Assembly: GCF_039555335.1 (NCBI RefSeq)
Contig: NC_092628.1
Coordinates: forward strand, 93,507,782 to 93,571,781
DNA from: Amphiura filiformis
Taxonomy: Eukaryota; Echinodermata; Ophiuroidea; Amphilepidida; Amphiuridae
Reading direction: 5' to 3'
Length of the DNA: 64,000 nucleotides
Made by a program: the position numbers and the translations under genes. Shown here one piece after another: positions 45,856 to 57,151 of the stretch; within the stretch, counting starts at the first letter, position 1; every line of letters begins with the position of its first letter. The notes beneath the pieces were generated by a model. It saw only the letters and a list, made by a program, of their open reading frames with translations. It did no database searches and was not told the DNA's origin.

Positions 45856-46143
45856 CCAAAAAAAAAGCGCAGTGATTTATAGTGCGCTACGCACAGGCAC
45901 AACGCCTAGACGTTGATCCACAAGCCTCAGCACACTTTACAGGTTGCCGCTGACCACTATGGCCCCACATCATTCCATAAACCATTTAACAACAATTCAG
46001 GGACTTTGCTGCTACAAGAGCGCACACCCTAGACATTCCACAAATAACCTTCGCAACCAGGATCAGCACCCCGAGTTTCGTACGGGTTACAACGAGACAA
46101 TTAGCAGTAAGTACCTTGTCCAGGGGAATTTCAAGCTAACTCA
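45856..46143 (-). mobile_element. SINE-like insertion with A/T tail
   Basis: Absent from beta-1 and beta-2, which read straight through at this point. On the minus strand it runs from CTGGACAAGGTACTTACTGC to a 3-prime end with GCGCACTATAAATCACTGCG and a T run. The 3-prime end resembles tails shared by LINEs and SINEs of marine deuterostomes; no pol III boxes were found, so it may be 5-prime truncated. Confidence 0.6.
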
Positions 46144-46310
46144 ATCACATTGTTTTACGTGTAAAATAAACTTCGTCATGAGTAAAAATAATCTGCAGAG
46201 AGACAACGCGATCAGGTCAGAATACATATTTATTATAGAGTAAATCACTGTAATGTCCACAGAAGTCACACCTTTGCCAAGGTCAAACTATAAAAGTGTC
46301 ATGAAAATAT

Positions 46311-46640
46311 TTGAAAGAAAGTATTGCATCAATAAATACAGAATTAGATAGAACCTTCCTTGATATCATAGACAAGGTTGTCAGTAGCAAATTGCCTCCG
46401 GCATTCTAATATACAGTAACGTCACTTCGCCATTGACGTGGACTACATTTTCCTCGTAAAAGCCAAAGGGTCATATTGAGCCTTTGCACAATTACATCGT
46501 CATTTTCCTATTTTTCTACTTTTGCAAATATAGTAAATTTGACAATGACAAAGAACAAGTAATCAAAATCCCTTCCCACCTACTTCTTTATTGTGGATTT
46601 TGCAACTGTTTGGTTTCACGGTATTTTTCAATTTGCGCTA
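46311..46640 (+). repeat. R-family repeat, copy E
   Basis: GAAAGAAAGTATTGCA, ATTGCCTCCGGCATTCTAAT, then CAAAGAACAAGTAATCAAAA match the other R copies. Continuous with beta-3, as the same sequences are in copies B, C and D. Confidence 0.85.
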
Positions 46641-47189
46641 TTTTGACAACATAAAGACTGGCTATATGATTTTAGGTCTTTGGGGAAATGTGTATCTTCA
46701 ATACGAAAGGTCAAAATTTTTCAAATGACGGTCGGCTTTTCCTCCCAGCTACAAACACTTTAAGTACATATCATTAGATTTCTAAGGGTTAAATATCAAA
46801 AATAAAAACAAACTTGCCATACATCAAATATTTGTCTTCGTATTCAGAATGCAATTCGATATGTCTGATGTGTTCTCATGTCCCACAAAAATATTGTGCA
46901 AACGTTGCTGTTAGTTCTCTTAATAATTTTTCATTACTATGGTCCAATAGTACTGGTAATAAATACAAGTAACTTGACAATAAACAAATATACTTTTGAT
47001 GAGTATGAAATGCATGTACCAGTTCTTTATTGAGTAAATAGTTTGACATACACTATATTTTGATCACTTGGAACGTTTGCGCTACGCCTCTTCAGCAGAT
47101 TGTGATGCTGTCATGATAATCGTGTCTATAAATTTAAAATCATGGACATATGAAATTAATGTACCAGTTCTGTTATTTATGCTCAATTG
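46641..47189. other. unannotated DNA
   Basis: No recognised feature. Confidence 0.4.
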
Positions 47190-47811
47190 CACTGATAGCC
47201 AGAATGGAGTCAAGTGACTCTCACTTGGTGTAAGCTAGCACTGACTCTCAAAATGAGTCACCTGACTGTCACAAGAGAGTCAGTTGATTCTATCCGCAGA
47301 GTCAATTGACTCTACATTCAGAGTCGTCGACGGAGTCAAGAAATGTATGACTCTTCAAGAGAGTCAGGCTCTGGAATAGTTTGGCTGTTGACACCATATG
47401 GGATGTATATTCTCCCATTCCTAAGGTATGGTGGTTCGGCCTATTCCGGTAGGTATATACTTTGAATTTTTATCTTGATGTACATCTATGTGTATCATTA
47501 TTTTGTGCTTATTCTGAACTGTCGGAGTGACCTTGTAATGGAGTCAGGGTGACTCTATAAATGGAGTCTAGATTACTCTTGAAGAGGAGTCCAGCCACTA
47601 CGCGACTCTATGCCTAAAATGACTCCATATTGGGAGTCAAATGACTCCTGTGTAGAGTCATCAACAGTGACTCTTCCGCGGAGTCAAGAAATTTATTACT
47701 CTTTAAGGGAGTCAGATGACTCCCAATATGGAGTCATTTTAGACATAGAGTCATAGAGTGGCTGGACTCTGCTTTTAGAGTCACCCTGACTACAGTTTGG
47801 CTTTCAGTGTG
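47190..47811. mobile_element. GAGTC/GACTC hairpin-array element
   Basis: Bounded by CACTGATAGCCAGAATGGAG and the complement of CACTGAAAGCCAAACTG. I count 28 GAGTC or GACTC pentamers between 47207 and 47782, mostly alternating in orientation 9-17 bases apart, so neighbouring pairs form small hairpins. 47587-47640 and 47717-47770 form a nearly perfect inverted pair of about 53 bases. 47366-47540 is a spacer with no such motif. Non-coding. Confidence 0.85.
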
Positions 47812-48439
47812 GAACTATCGCTATAGAGTCATCTGCGCTGATTGTGATGCAAGTTGCAAAGGGGAATCTACCGGAAAGCTTCAGAAAATGCTTAGTGTCC
47901 ATAACTGAAAGTACCAAATCAGCTGCCAGGTAGCATGTTGTAAGATCTAACATGTCTAAAGGCCACCATATTGATTGAAAGTAAAGGTTCTCGAACGGCA
48001 ACAAAACAATTTTTCCTAGAGAGATCAAGAAGCAATGTACATAAGGACTCATAAACCAATAGATCCCAATTGAAATAGCCTCCTGATGCTGAGGGGAATA
48101 TCGTAACATATTATGACGTCATCTTTTCAATCATATGACGTCGTCGGAAATTATCATCATAACATCACCACCTGCTGACGACGCTAGTCGATCTAGCGAA
48201 AACGTTCCACGTGAGTAAAAAAATAGTGTAGTGTTGAAGTCAAACACTTTATTTATTTTATATACCACTACGTATGGATATCCACTCGTGTAGTTCTTTT
48301 ATTATTTAAACAAACTTTGAGACAAGACAGCTATTTCATAAAAAGTGAATCAACTGTTTACAGCAGTAACAAAACTCCACAATTTACGTTTATATGGTAC
48401 TGATCAGAGTAAAGCTAGTTGTCTAATGCAGCACCATCA
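47812..48439. other. unannotated DNA with a CRE-like site
   Basis: TGACGTCA at about 48114-48121 is a perfect cAMP-response-type octamer, with TGACGTCG 24 bases on. A 101-codon minus-strand frame (47804-48109, hydrophobic, no recognised motif) ends just before it. I do not call it a gene. Confidence 0.35.
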
Positions 48440-49235
48440 ATATCAAATATCACAGAAATGCAACATTAGACCATGAACACATTAAAATCAGTTACTGCTG
48501 AAGTACGCTCATTGAAGTTTTCTAGACGCACGGAATTCAATATTGATTTTATTTCGTCATTAATGTGACGATTCACTTCTTAATTAAGGTATAAGAGATG
48601 TGGATAAATATTTGGATAACGCAAACAAGTTGCATAAGTGTTTATGTAGGATAATACTTCACCCTGTTTGTTTCCGTATCGATAGATATATAGAGATAGG
48701 AGTTTCTCCAATGCATATAGACAAGAATTAATTCAATTATGCGGCGAATGTATAACTCGAATCATATGCTCAGGTGATTTATCAGAGTCACTTTGACCAT
48801 GTCATTTCATATTATGGCGGGGAAGAAATCACAAAGAAGAAAGATTAAAGTAAAAAAAAGAAGGATGATGTTTTTTTTATCTACCAAATGTCGCTGATGT
48901 TAATTAATTCGATCATTCTTTCTGCGCGTACTTGGTTACTAATATTAGTATGATCAGAACGGATGGGTAAATGTAAATCAATCAGCCAGCCAATCATGGT
49001 GGTGGAACATACATATAATCATGTGGCCTTTTGCATCATATTCACGTACTTTCTGCGGAATATTGAACATTGCTTACATGGGATGTTGTACTCAAGATAG
49101 AATAACCAGCATCATATGGTTTATATCATCATGATGTAGAAGAAGTTTGCATTAGGAGAATCAGCAGCGTCTGCTTATCGTATTTTATGTGTTTGTGTTT
49201 TCATATACTTGGGAAGCAAACGGCTATGAAAAGAA
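48440..49235 (+). repeat. paralogous segment E2
   Basis: Matches E1 (39690-40600): AAATATTTGGATAACG, ACTCGAATCATATGCTCAGG, ACATGGGATG.T.CACTCAA. About 8.8 kb from E1, roughly the same separation as between the R copies at 38.0 and 46.4 kb. Confidence 0.85.
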
Positions 49236-50283
49236 ATTTAAATAACATTAAGGTGTATTAAGTGTGGCGCTTTATTTCTCGACATATTTCACTAGTTTGT
49301 GCAGATCAATATTCGAAGGGGCAAGGTAATACTTACCAGATAGGTCGTGTACGAAATACGTTGATGTGTTGGTGTGTTGGGGGAGGGGTGGGTGTTGTGT
49401 GTTTGTTTTTTCTTGTAAGTCTGTCCACTCGACGTGAATGTCAAGTCTGTGAGTTTACCATATAATTGCAAAAGAAATTCGTAACAAATAGGGCGTAGCA
49501 TTAATAATAATATGTATATATGCATATGTGTATATGTATTGATATATAATCAAAACATTGAAATAACACAAGCAAATTGCATGACGCAAAACATTCGTTT
49601 TATGTCACATATCAGCCTACATAATTTATTTCAGCATCAGCGGAGACAGTAAAATGCAAGCAAGATGATTATTTTTTTCTTCCTATTTCAGTTTTGATAA
49701 TAAAATCCTGGACGTATACAATAATAGTTATCAGCGCAATTACATACTCTTCCATTAACCCCTTGCAAGGTGCTATGTCAGACAATTTCGTCAACATTAA
49801 ATCAATTTTACAAAATTGTACTTTTTTCTATTCATCGTGATTTACAATTTTGAACAACAACAATCAAACAAACATTTAGACTCAAAATAGTGCTCAATTT
49901 TTTGAGCTTTTGTGATTTAATTTGATGATTTTAGCTCTAAAAAGAAATTGTAATGTACCACATATCCGTATTGCAAGGCATTAACAGTTGCATTATGTGA
50001 AATGGATGGAGGAAGTTAACGCATGCATGCAGCTAAAAGATCTGCTCACAATCAAAACAGACCTGCTCGCTGTGTGCAATAACCATACACACACATTAAA
50101 ACAATATCATGTAATATACTTTCACCGCATAAACATATTTCTTCGCTTAGGTGACTTATACCCTGTTTTGTAATATCTTATAAACAAAATATATATTTAG
50201 AAACGTACCTATAAAAGCACCTTTTTGGAACGTAAATTAACATGGACCATATACATATTTATGCTATTTAAATAAACAATATT
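49236..50283. other. unannotated AT-rich DNA
   Basis: G/T-rich run near 49368-49410; otherwise nothing recognised. Confidence 0.4.
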
Positions 50284-51119
50284 TGGTATGTAACATAGTT
50301 ACCACGAAACACTAGTTGACCGGTAACCCCATATATGGATTATTTTCATAGCATATCTCTATGATTACATAAACACTGTACCTTTGTCTTTCAAACAATT
50401 ATGTAAACATTACATTACACACTTGATTACGTAACAGCATTAGCATAAAATCAACGGTCTACAGTCACTGGCTGAAAAAAGTCGTTTATGTTAAGGGAAA
50501 TAAGGGGCCGAAATGAAGTATTGTTGTATATTTTCTCGGGAATTAAAGTATGGAGAGTAGTGCCGTTTTGAATAGTAGTAGAACACAAACTGCCTGGTCA
50601 TAAAACTATCTTTGTTGGGCTGGAAATATTTTAGTTTATTTAAAATGTGTGGTCAAATATGTGTTATTTTTGACAAAAACAAGGCTTTTTTTCTATATTT
50701 TGATATTGCCAACAATAGCAAACGTGGAAATTTGATTTTCTTTTGGCCAGTTCTACATGTATTGACTAATCTCCAAACGTTAAAACGGAAGTTTCCCAAG
50801 AAAATAGTTGAAACCGTGATTAAAATATAAATGTTATTCTACTATTGTTACATTTTTTATAATTGAGGTTTTTTTTTAATTTTCTGTTCATTTAGTGTTG
50901 AGAAAAAAAATTACATAAATTAAATAGCATTTTGTAATGTTTTAAGAGAGATTTTCTGAGAAATACCGATGAAATGGGAAAAAGGCGGAAGATGGGGGTC
51001 AGCAAATTTCAACCATATTTTGGCAATTTAGTAAGTTTGGACAAGTGTTCACAGTAATCAGGTTTAAAAAATCTGGTATGCCCCTCCTAGGAAATATGGG
51101 ACCCCTAAAATATGCCCCT

Positions 51120-52345
51120 AACACATATTTCCCTGACTTGTAAAATACCGTTTTATACCATTTTTGAGCAATATTTTGGCGCCTAAGATGACCATTAATG
51201 AAAATAAATTTTTGTACACAAAATCTTTCATCCTTCGTCTTCTTGAAAAAATATAAAACAGCAAATATTTATATTGGGATGTTCCATTTATTTACAGGGG
51301 AGGCGGCCCATATTTCACATTTTACAACTTTTGAAAAAAACTGAAATATCCCTCTACTTTGTGACGTCATTGTAAGAGTTCCCCAATCTTTTTCAAATTG
51401 TTCATTACAGGAGAGAAGCTCTGTGCATAGGTTATTCATATAATGCAATAAAAATCATGGAGACTTCTTTACTTTTCAGAAAACACAAACATGTATTTCC
51501 CCAATATATGGCATTGGTATAATGATGCTGTATATTACACCAACATCAAACGTATGATCTTTTCACTGTATCAGTCCCTTATCTTGAGTCAATAGTCAGT
51601 TATTGCTTTGGAGAGGTGATCACCACATTTAAGAATACAAACCAAGTATAATGGGTGCTTCTCTTTTACAGCACATTGGTAAAATCGCCAGTAAATAATG
51701 CTCCATGAACTCCCAAACGCGTATTTCCCTGACTTGTAAAATGCGGTTTTATACCATTTTTGAACAATATTTTTGCACCTAAGACGAGCATTTATGAAAG
51801 TAAATTTTTGTACACAAAATCTTTCATCCTTCGTCTTCTTGAAAAAATATAAAACAACAAATATTTATATCGGGATGTTCCATTTATTTACAGGGGAGGG
51901 GGCCATATTTCACATTTTACAACTTTTGAAAAAAGAAGTGAAATATCGCTCTACTTTGTGACGTCATTGTAAGAGTTCCCCAATTTTTTTCATATTGTTC
52001 ATTACAGGAGAGAAGCTCTGTACATAGGTAATTTATATCATGCAATGAAAATTATGGAGACTTCTTTACTTTTCAGAAAACACAAACATATATTTTCCCC
52101 ATAAACCGGTATGGCATTGGTATAATGATGCTGTATATTACACCAACATCAAACGTATGATCTTTTCACTGTTGATCAGTCCCTTATCTCGAGTCAGTTA
52201 TCTTGAGTCAGTTATTGCTTTGATGAGTTGAGCACCACATTTAAGAATACAAACCAAGTAGGCCTACATGGTTCCAATATCTGTGATGGGTGCTTCTTTG
52301 TTGCAGCATATTGGTAAAATCACCAGTAAATAATGCTCCATGAAC
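51120..52345 (+). repeat. tandem duplication, ~598-base unit
   Basis: 51120-51717 and 51718-52345 match closely (TATTTCCCTGACTTGTAAAA, TTTATTTACAGGGGAGG, TGATGCTGTATATTACACCA). A more diverged inverted relative occurs near 54690-54810 (AGTCTCCATGATTTTTATTT). Confidence 0.92.
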
Positions 52346-53456
52346 ATATAGGCTTATATATGTTAGCGTTATCACGATTATTATGATGATCACAAGCTCC
52401 TATTTTGACTTTTAATCATTTTACATGTATCAGCACTTTGGGTATAGGAACTAGGCCTACAAAAGGCCCATGCAACAAAAGTTAAGTACAAAATCCTATT
52501 AACCTTGGGAGGGGGGGGGGTAAATCATAATACTAGTAGTGGGCTTTAATTGGTCATGTTTTGTTTTTCTTAGGGCGGGGTGTGGGTGTGTGGGGGTGTG
52601 CGTGTATGTCTTTTATTTGACTTAGGCCTATCTCAACATGAAATCAAAAAATGGTCTGGGGTCCACGAAAAGGGTGGGCCTACCGGGCAAAAATCCATTT
52701 TGACCAAATTTACCTTTTTTTTTACTCTAGACTTTGAACCATGCCCGTAAACCTCATATTATAGAAAAAAGCTAGACAGTTTAAAAATTACATAACAATA
52801 TTGATATTAATGATGAAATAGAAAAATAACATATACTGTTAAAAATGAAACATGTAGATAAATTGTTTGCTCTTTGTTTTACATTTTATATTTTTGTCTA
52901 GGCATAAAATGCATGTTTTTAGTAATTTGGGGAATTTTGGCCAAAAATTGACCCATTTTCATATTACTTGCATTACAAAAGTTTGTATTACACTTTATGT
53001 TATTGATATACATGGATTCTTTATTTTTAGGCTACATAATATTAGGAGAATTGAAAGAGAAGACACCCGGGAGAAGACAGTTTCCATGGCAACAGCCATC
53101 TATACTAATTTTTAATTCCCTGGTGAATTGAGCAAATGTCCCGGTAAATAAAACATGCTATTTTATTAATCACTCAAATGGATTGGATATGAATATGAAA
53201 TTATTTAATTTTTAAAGAAAGATAGACCTCCAAATTACTGCGAACGGAGCCAGTTTTGGTAATAGTTTTGGTATAGAAATAGTAGCGTCACTTTTCAACA
53301 GTTTCAATAAAAATCTGATTCTGTACAGATAGCCATGAAATTAAAGCTAATTTTAAATTCGCGATATAATACACATTTTATGGCAAATTATTTATATTAT
53401 ATTTTTAAATTTAACAGTCCTCAAAGTAAATTATATAAATATGATGATATGTACTT
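52346..53456. other. unannotated interior of the large element
   Basis: G-runs at about 52509-52519 and G/T-rich DNA at 52570-52610. No coding region recognised; a small frame at 52867-53115 has no motif. Confidence 0.4.
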
Positions 53457-53460
53457 TTAA

Positions 53461-53852
53461 GGTGGTACTAGACCTCTTGATAAATTTGTGACTATTTTTG
53501 CATTTTTTCTCAAAAACTAATCAAACACTGGTAATAAAAGTTATGTATATTATAGGGGCAAGGAATCCAGTTACTACACTGGAATTTCAGTGACTCAAGA
53601 TAAGTATAGGCCTAGTTATTGATTTATTGATCAAATATTGGTTTTCCATCATTTTTGACTGTAACTCCACAACTGTTGTCTGTACTGAAATAAAAATTTC
53701 AGTGCAGTAGTTGTATAAATCCAAAATTTATTATTATTTATTATTACTCTTTGCCCCTATAATTATATTATCTTACTTGTCACCAATGCGCTATAATCTG
53801 TGAGAAAAATGCAAAAATAGGCACAAAATTGGCCAGGGGTGTTAGTACCACC
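53461..53852. mobile_element. 392-base MITE flanked by TTAA (piggyBac-like)
   Basis: Inverted ends GGTGGTACTA and complement, extended by AT-rich arms containing TTTTTGCATTTTT, and a second inner inverted pair around TGAAATTTC.GTG. TTAA at 53457-53460 and 53853-53856. TTAA duplication is the piggyBac hallmark; no transposase is present. Confidence 0.88.
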
Positions 53853-54300
53853 TTAAAGCCGACGATCAATTGAAAATTTTGACCTTAATCTGATATAGAT
53901 TTTTTTTTTTTTTTTTTTTCACCAAAGCAGGTTATGTCTTTTTGGGAAAAATCCGAGCCCCTTAAATGAAAATGTATTCTTTATTTAATGCAACTAGAAA
54001 GGATGTAAAAATTGAAAAATATTGCCACGCATGGTAGAAAATGCCACTCAAAAATGTTGATTTTTACATGCTTTGCAATATGATGGAGCATGGAGAGAGA
54101 GAGGAGGGGAGAGAGAGAGAGAGAGGGAGAGAGAGAGAGAGAGGAGGAAGAGAGAGAGAGAGAGAGAGAGCGCTCATAGGAACCTCAATACAAATCCCAA
54201 AATCAATTGATTTGAATGTCAGCAGCATGATTGGTATTTCAAAATTAGGAATCATAGACAGATAAGCATTTTTATGTTTATCATAATAACACCCCTACTT
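53853..54300. repeat. poly-T and (GA)n microsatellites
   Basis: T run at about 53900-53919. GAGA array at about 54091-54170 with a few AGGAGG interruptions. Open frames on both strands over the GA array are artefacts. Confidence 0.9.
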
Positions 54301-55660
54301 GATGAATGTATCATTCCAATATTACTATTGTCTTTGTTGTTCACTACATGTGATAGAAAATAATTGTAGGCTATATCTACCTTGGAAGAAAGAGATACTA
54401 TTCATTTGAGGATGCATATAAGCATGATGCAATTTTTAAATCAAAACAGGGAATTTTAGTACTGACACGGGGTATTGACACCAAACAAATAATGGAATAG
54501 TCCTTTTTTAAGCATTTCTACAGCAAAATGTAGGCCCCAAACTTATTATGCAACAGTATTGTTGATGTTGTTTACTTCTAATATGCTCACTTTTTATCCA
54601 ATTTCTTTTCAAACATGGAAAATCACCGAACATGAGTTTATAGCTTAGAAATGTCGCGGTTGCATTTTCTGAAAAAGGGCATGAAATAAGATGTGCTCAT
54701 TTTAAAACAGAAAAAGTCTCCATGATTTTTATTTGCTCAATTGTTTGAGCTATATTTACTTTATCCAACATATCAATAACTTTTACAAAAATATTGGGGA
54801 ACTCTCACAATCATCTTGTAAACTTGGCTTCAAAATTGGGATTTTTAACATTTATAAAATTGCTGAAAAGGCCATTACACCCTCTCTGAAAATGGAACAA
54901 TCCAAACTTTTTCTAAAGAATTTGTAATTGCTCTGTCGAGACAAAATGTGCATAATTACTGTGAAGTATAAATAAATTGTCTGCAAATTGGTGTTATTAC
55001 GTGGCTCTAGTAGAAAGTTAGCGCATATTTCGAAGTTTTTGTGTCTGAGAAGACAATCATAGGGGTTAATTTTGAGGGGGGTCCAGTATCTCCCAGTGGG
55101 GGGTTCTCAAATTTTTTTAATACCTCCACTGTAAATACTCATGGACACATGTTTGATTGACAAAATATGAACAAAATTTGCTGACCCCCATCTTCCACCT
55201 ACCATCTGAGTCTATCGGATAAACTCTCTTAAGCCCTATTTACATGAAATTGTGCAATTTTCATACATTTCCAGCATGTTGTATCGGTCATCCTACCTAC
55301 GTATGCGCAGATATAGATTGTTATTTGATTTGCATCAGTTATTATCGTACTGAGTACTAGCTCTCACACGTGACCAGTCATTATATTTTAAACTGTTTCA
55401 TTTTGGAGATAATTAATGTCATTTGTAATAACTCCTTTTTCATTTTCGCCATTTTTGCAGAAGAATGTTGCCTTCCTTCAAGTCCTAAAGTTGCTGAAAT
55501 TCAAAGACGTCCCATTTCCACCCAAGTATAATGGAAAGATTTTTACCAAAGGCAAACCCAGGATCTAGTTTTTATTCCTGCTAAAACTATGCCATGTACT
55601 TTTGCTGTTCTCGGGCATTTTAAACACATGCCTTTGCTGTAATTAAAAAGGCATGCCTTT
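54301..55660. other. right interior of the large inverted-repeat element
   Basis: Inverted, diverged counterparts of parts of 50950-51500 (near 54690-54810 and 55040-55230). No coding region recognised. Confidence 0.45.
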
Positions 55661-55857
55661 TTGCGTGATTTGGCAGTGTCCCATGTCTAGTGATTTATGC
55701 TAATGCTATTACGCAATCAAGTGTGTGATATAATTTTTGCATGTGTTGTTTGAAAGGCAAAGGTGCAGTGTTTATGTGCTCATAGAGAAATGCCATGAAA
55801 ATAATCCATATATGGGGTTACCAGTCAACTCTCATTACATACTGACCGACCCTCGTA

Positions 55858-56974
55858 TTGGTATTATTACGTATATGAAACATAGACTTGTTTTCTAATG
55901 TTTGTCTAACAACAAGATTATTCTCAGGAATGTGCAGTGGATAAATTTTTTCAGCTAAGTTCGGCTTATTTTTGATGAACTGTTTGTCATCAGTACGTTA
56001 TGGTTCGTTACACATCGCATTTTTAGAACCTTCGGATTCCATTAATAACCTTATGCGTCGGATATTCATTTATCAAATTCACAATGACTATGATAACAAA
56101 CAGATTAAACCATGATTCGTTATTACGAGGTTTGAGATACCGTAATGTTAAATATTTACTTTAAAGACCCTGCATACATGTCGTTAAAAGATATTTCACT
56201 CACAACAAGTAGAAACGCAGACTTGATTATATGAAGTAGGCATCGTAAATGGTAACAAAAGTTATCAAACAACACCATCTAGACAATAATGCTAAGCATG
56301 TTCTTATATAGATTCACTGCACATATGGTATTGACATTCCTTTTGGTTCCTGCAATCCGTATTAAGTAAGAAATACAGAACATTGAGCGACATCTGTATA
56401 TCGTAATAAATACAGAAAGCGGAACGAAGTAATAATTATGGCTGTAACCAGCTCTGCACATTGAGAACGACATATAGCTTATTTTTGATCGTGAAAAACA
56501 AAATAAGATTCCTGAGTATCACGTTTTGACGTTACTTTTAAAAGAAAATAGTCAACGTTTTGTCAGCCTCACTCTCCCATGTCTATAAAGTTTTTAGAAA
56601 GACTTATTAGCAACGGCCAACAGGAGCAAATAACGTCGTTGCAAGTTATTTTATATGTATTTCATAAAATCTGACCAATTAAGAGTCAATTTGTCTACTA
56701 ATCTGCTCAAATTGATTTCGATTTTAAAATGCCCATTTAATAATTGAAACAGAAATGAATTTACCTTAGAAGTATTTGTTTTTCTCAATTTTAATCAAAA
56801 ACCATTATATATTATACCATTAAGCATACAGCAGTTCAGCAAACGGCTAGCTTTGTGTAGACACACGTATGGTCTGGGAATATTAATGGGAATCTTCTTG
56901 ATGCACCTAGATCAGTATGGCGTCGTCATCTATCATTTGATAGTAATATAACCCGCGTTTAATGGTCATCCAAT
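55858..56974. other. 3-prime flank of the receptor gene
   Basis: No repeat or gene recognised. I did not find a convincing minus-strand polyadenylation signal close to the stop codon, so the 3-prime UTR end is not placed. Confidence 0.4.
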
Positions 56975-57046
56975 AACAAAAAACTCTTAACTGAGTACCT
57001 CCTTCGGGCAGCTGATGATGATGATGTTGGTGTTGTCTTTGTTTTA
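56975..57046 (-). repeat. diverged duplicate of the receptor C-terminal coding tail
   Basis: On the minus strand this stretch, about 105 bases past the receptor stop codon, resembles the last coding bases of the receptor. It encodes a TPTSSSSAA-like string followed by a sequence resembling the end of the frame and the GTTAAGAG sequence around its stop. The gene itself has TPTSSAA near residues 409-415. It looks like a short duplication of the 3-prime coding end left in the 3-prime UTR or flank. Confidence 0.5.
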
Positions 57047-57151
57047 TCTCCATGATAGCTTTGACATTCTGCTTTGATGTTCTGTTGGAAGTGTTTCAGT
57101 GTAATATAATTTTAATGACTATTCACATAGTGTTTACGTGCCGAAAACCTC

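Larger units (their letters stand above)
44832..46310 (+). repeat. tandem unit beta-3 with two insertions
   Basis: Third copy, more diverged, interrupted by a MITE (45264-45490) and a SINE-like insertion (45856-46143). Its end runs into an R-family repeat. Confidence 0.9.
50284..55855. mobile_element. ~5.6 kb inverted-repeat element with a mariner-type right end
   Basis: 50320-50480 and 55670-55840 are inverted copies (GGTAACCCCATATATGGATT, ATTACG.AA..GCATTAGCAT). A second inner inverted match lies at about 50950-51010 and 55165-55230 (GCTGACCCCCATCTTCC). The right end finishes CCGACCCTCG then TA, the same terminus as the one at 63477; the left end has lost or diverged at its last bases. Contents are non-coding: a 598-base tandem duplication, a TTAA-flanked MITE and microsatellites. 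Confidence 0.75.

Noticed and set aside
47207..47782. AP-1 enhancer cluster
   Set aside because: The motifs are mostly GGAGTCA or AGAGTCA, not TGAGTCA/TGACTCA; only one full AP-1 heptamer was seen (about 47254). The inverted arrangement fits a repeat element better.
47804..48109. 101-codon hydrophobic minus-strand frame
   Set aside because: No recognisable domain, no splice or start evidence; it overlaps the end of the GAGTC element. Kept only as a note in the flank entry.
54041..54265. Frames over the GA array
   Set aside because: Low-complexity translation of a microsatellite.
50284..55855. Polinton/Maverick element
   Set aside because: Long inverted arms invited the idea, but there is no polymerase, integrase or capsid-type coding sequence, and the right end is mariner-like with TA.
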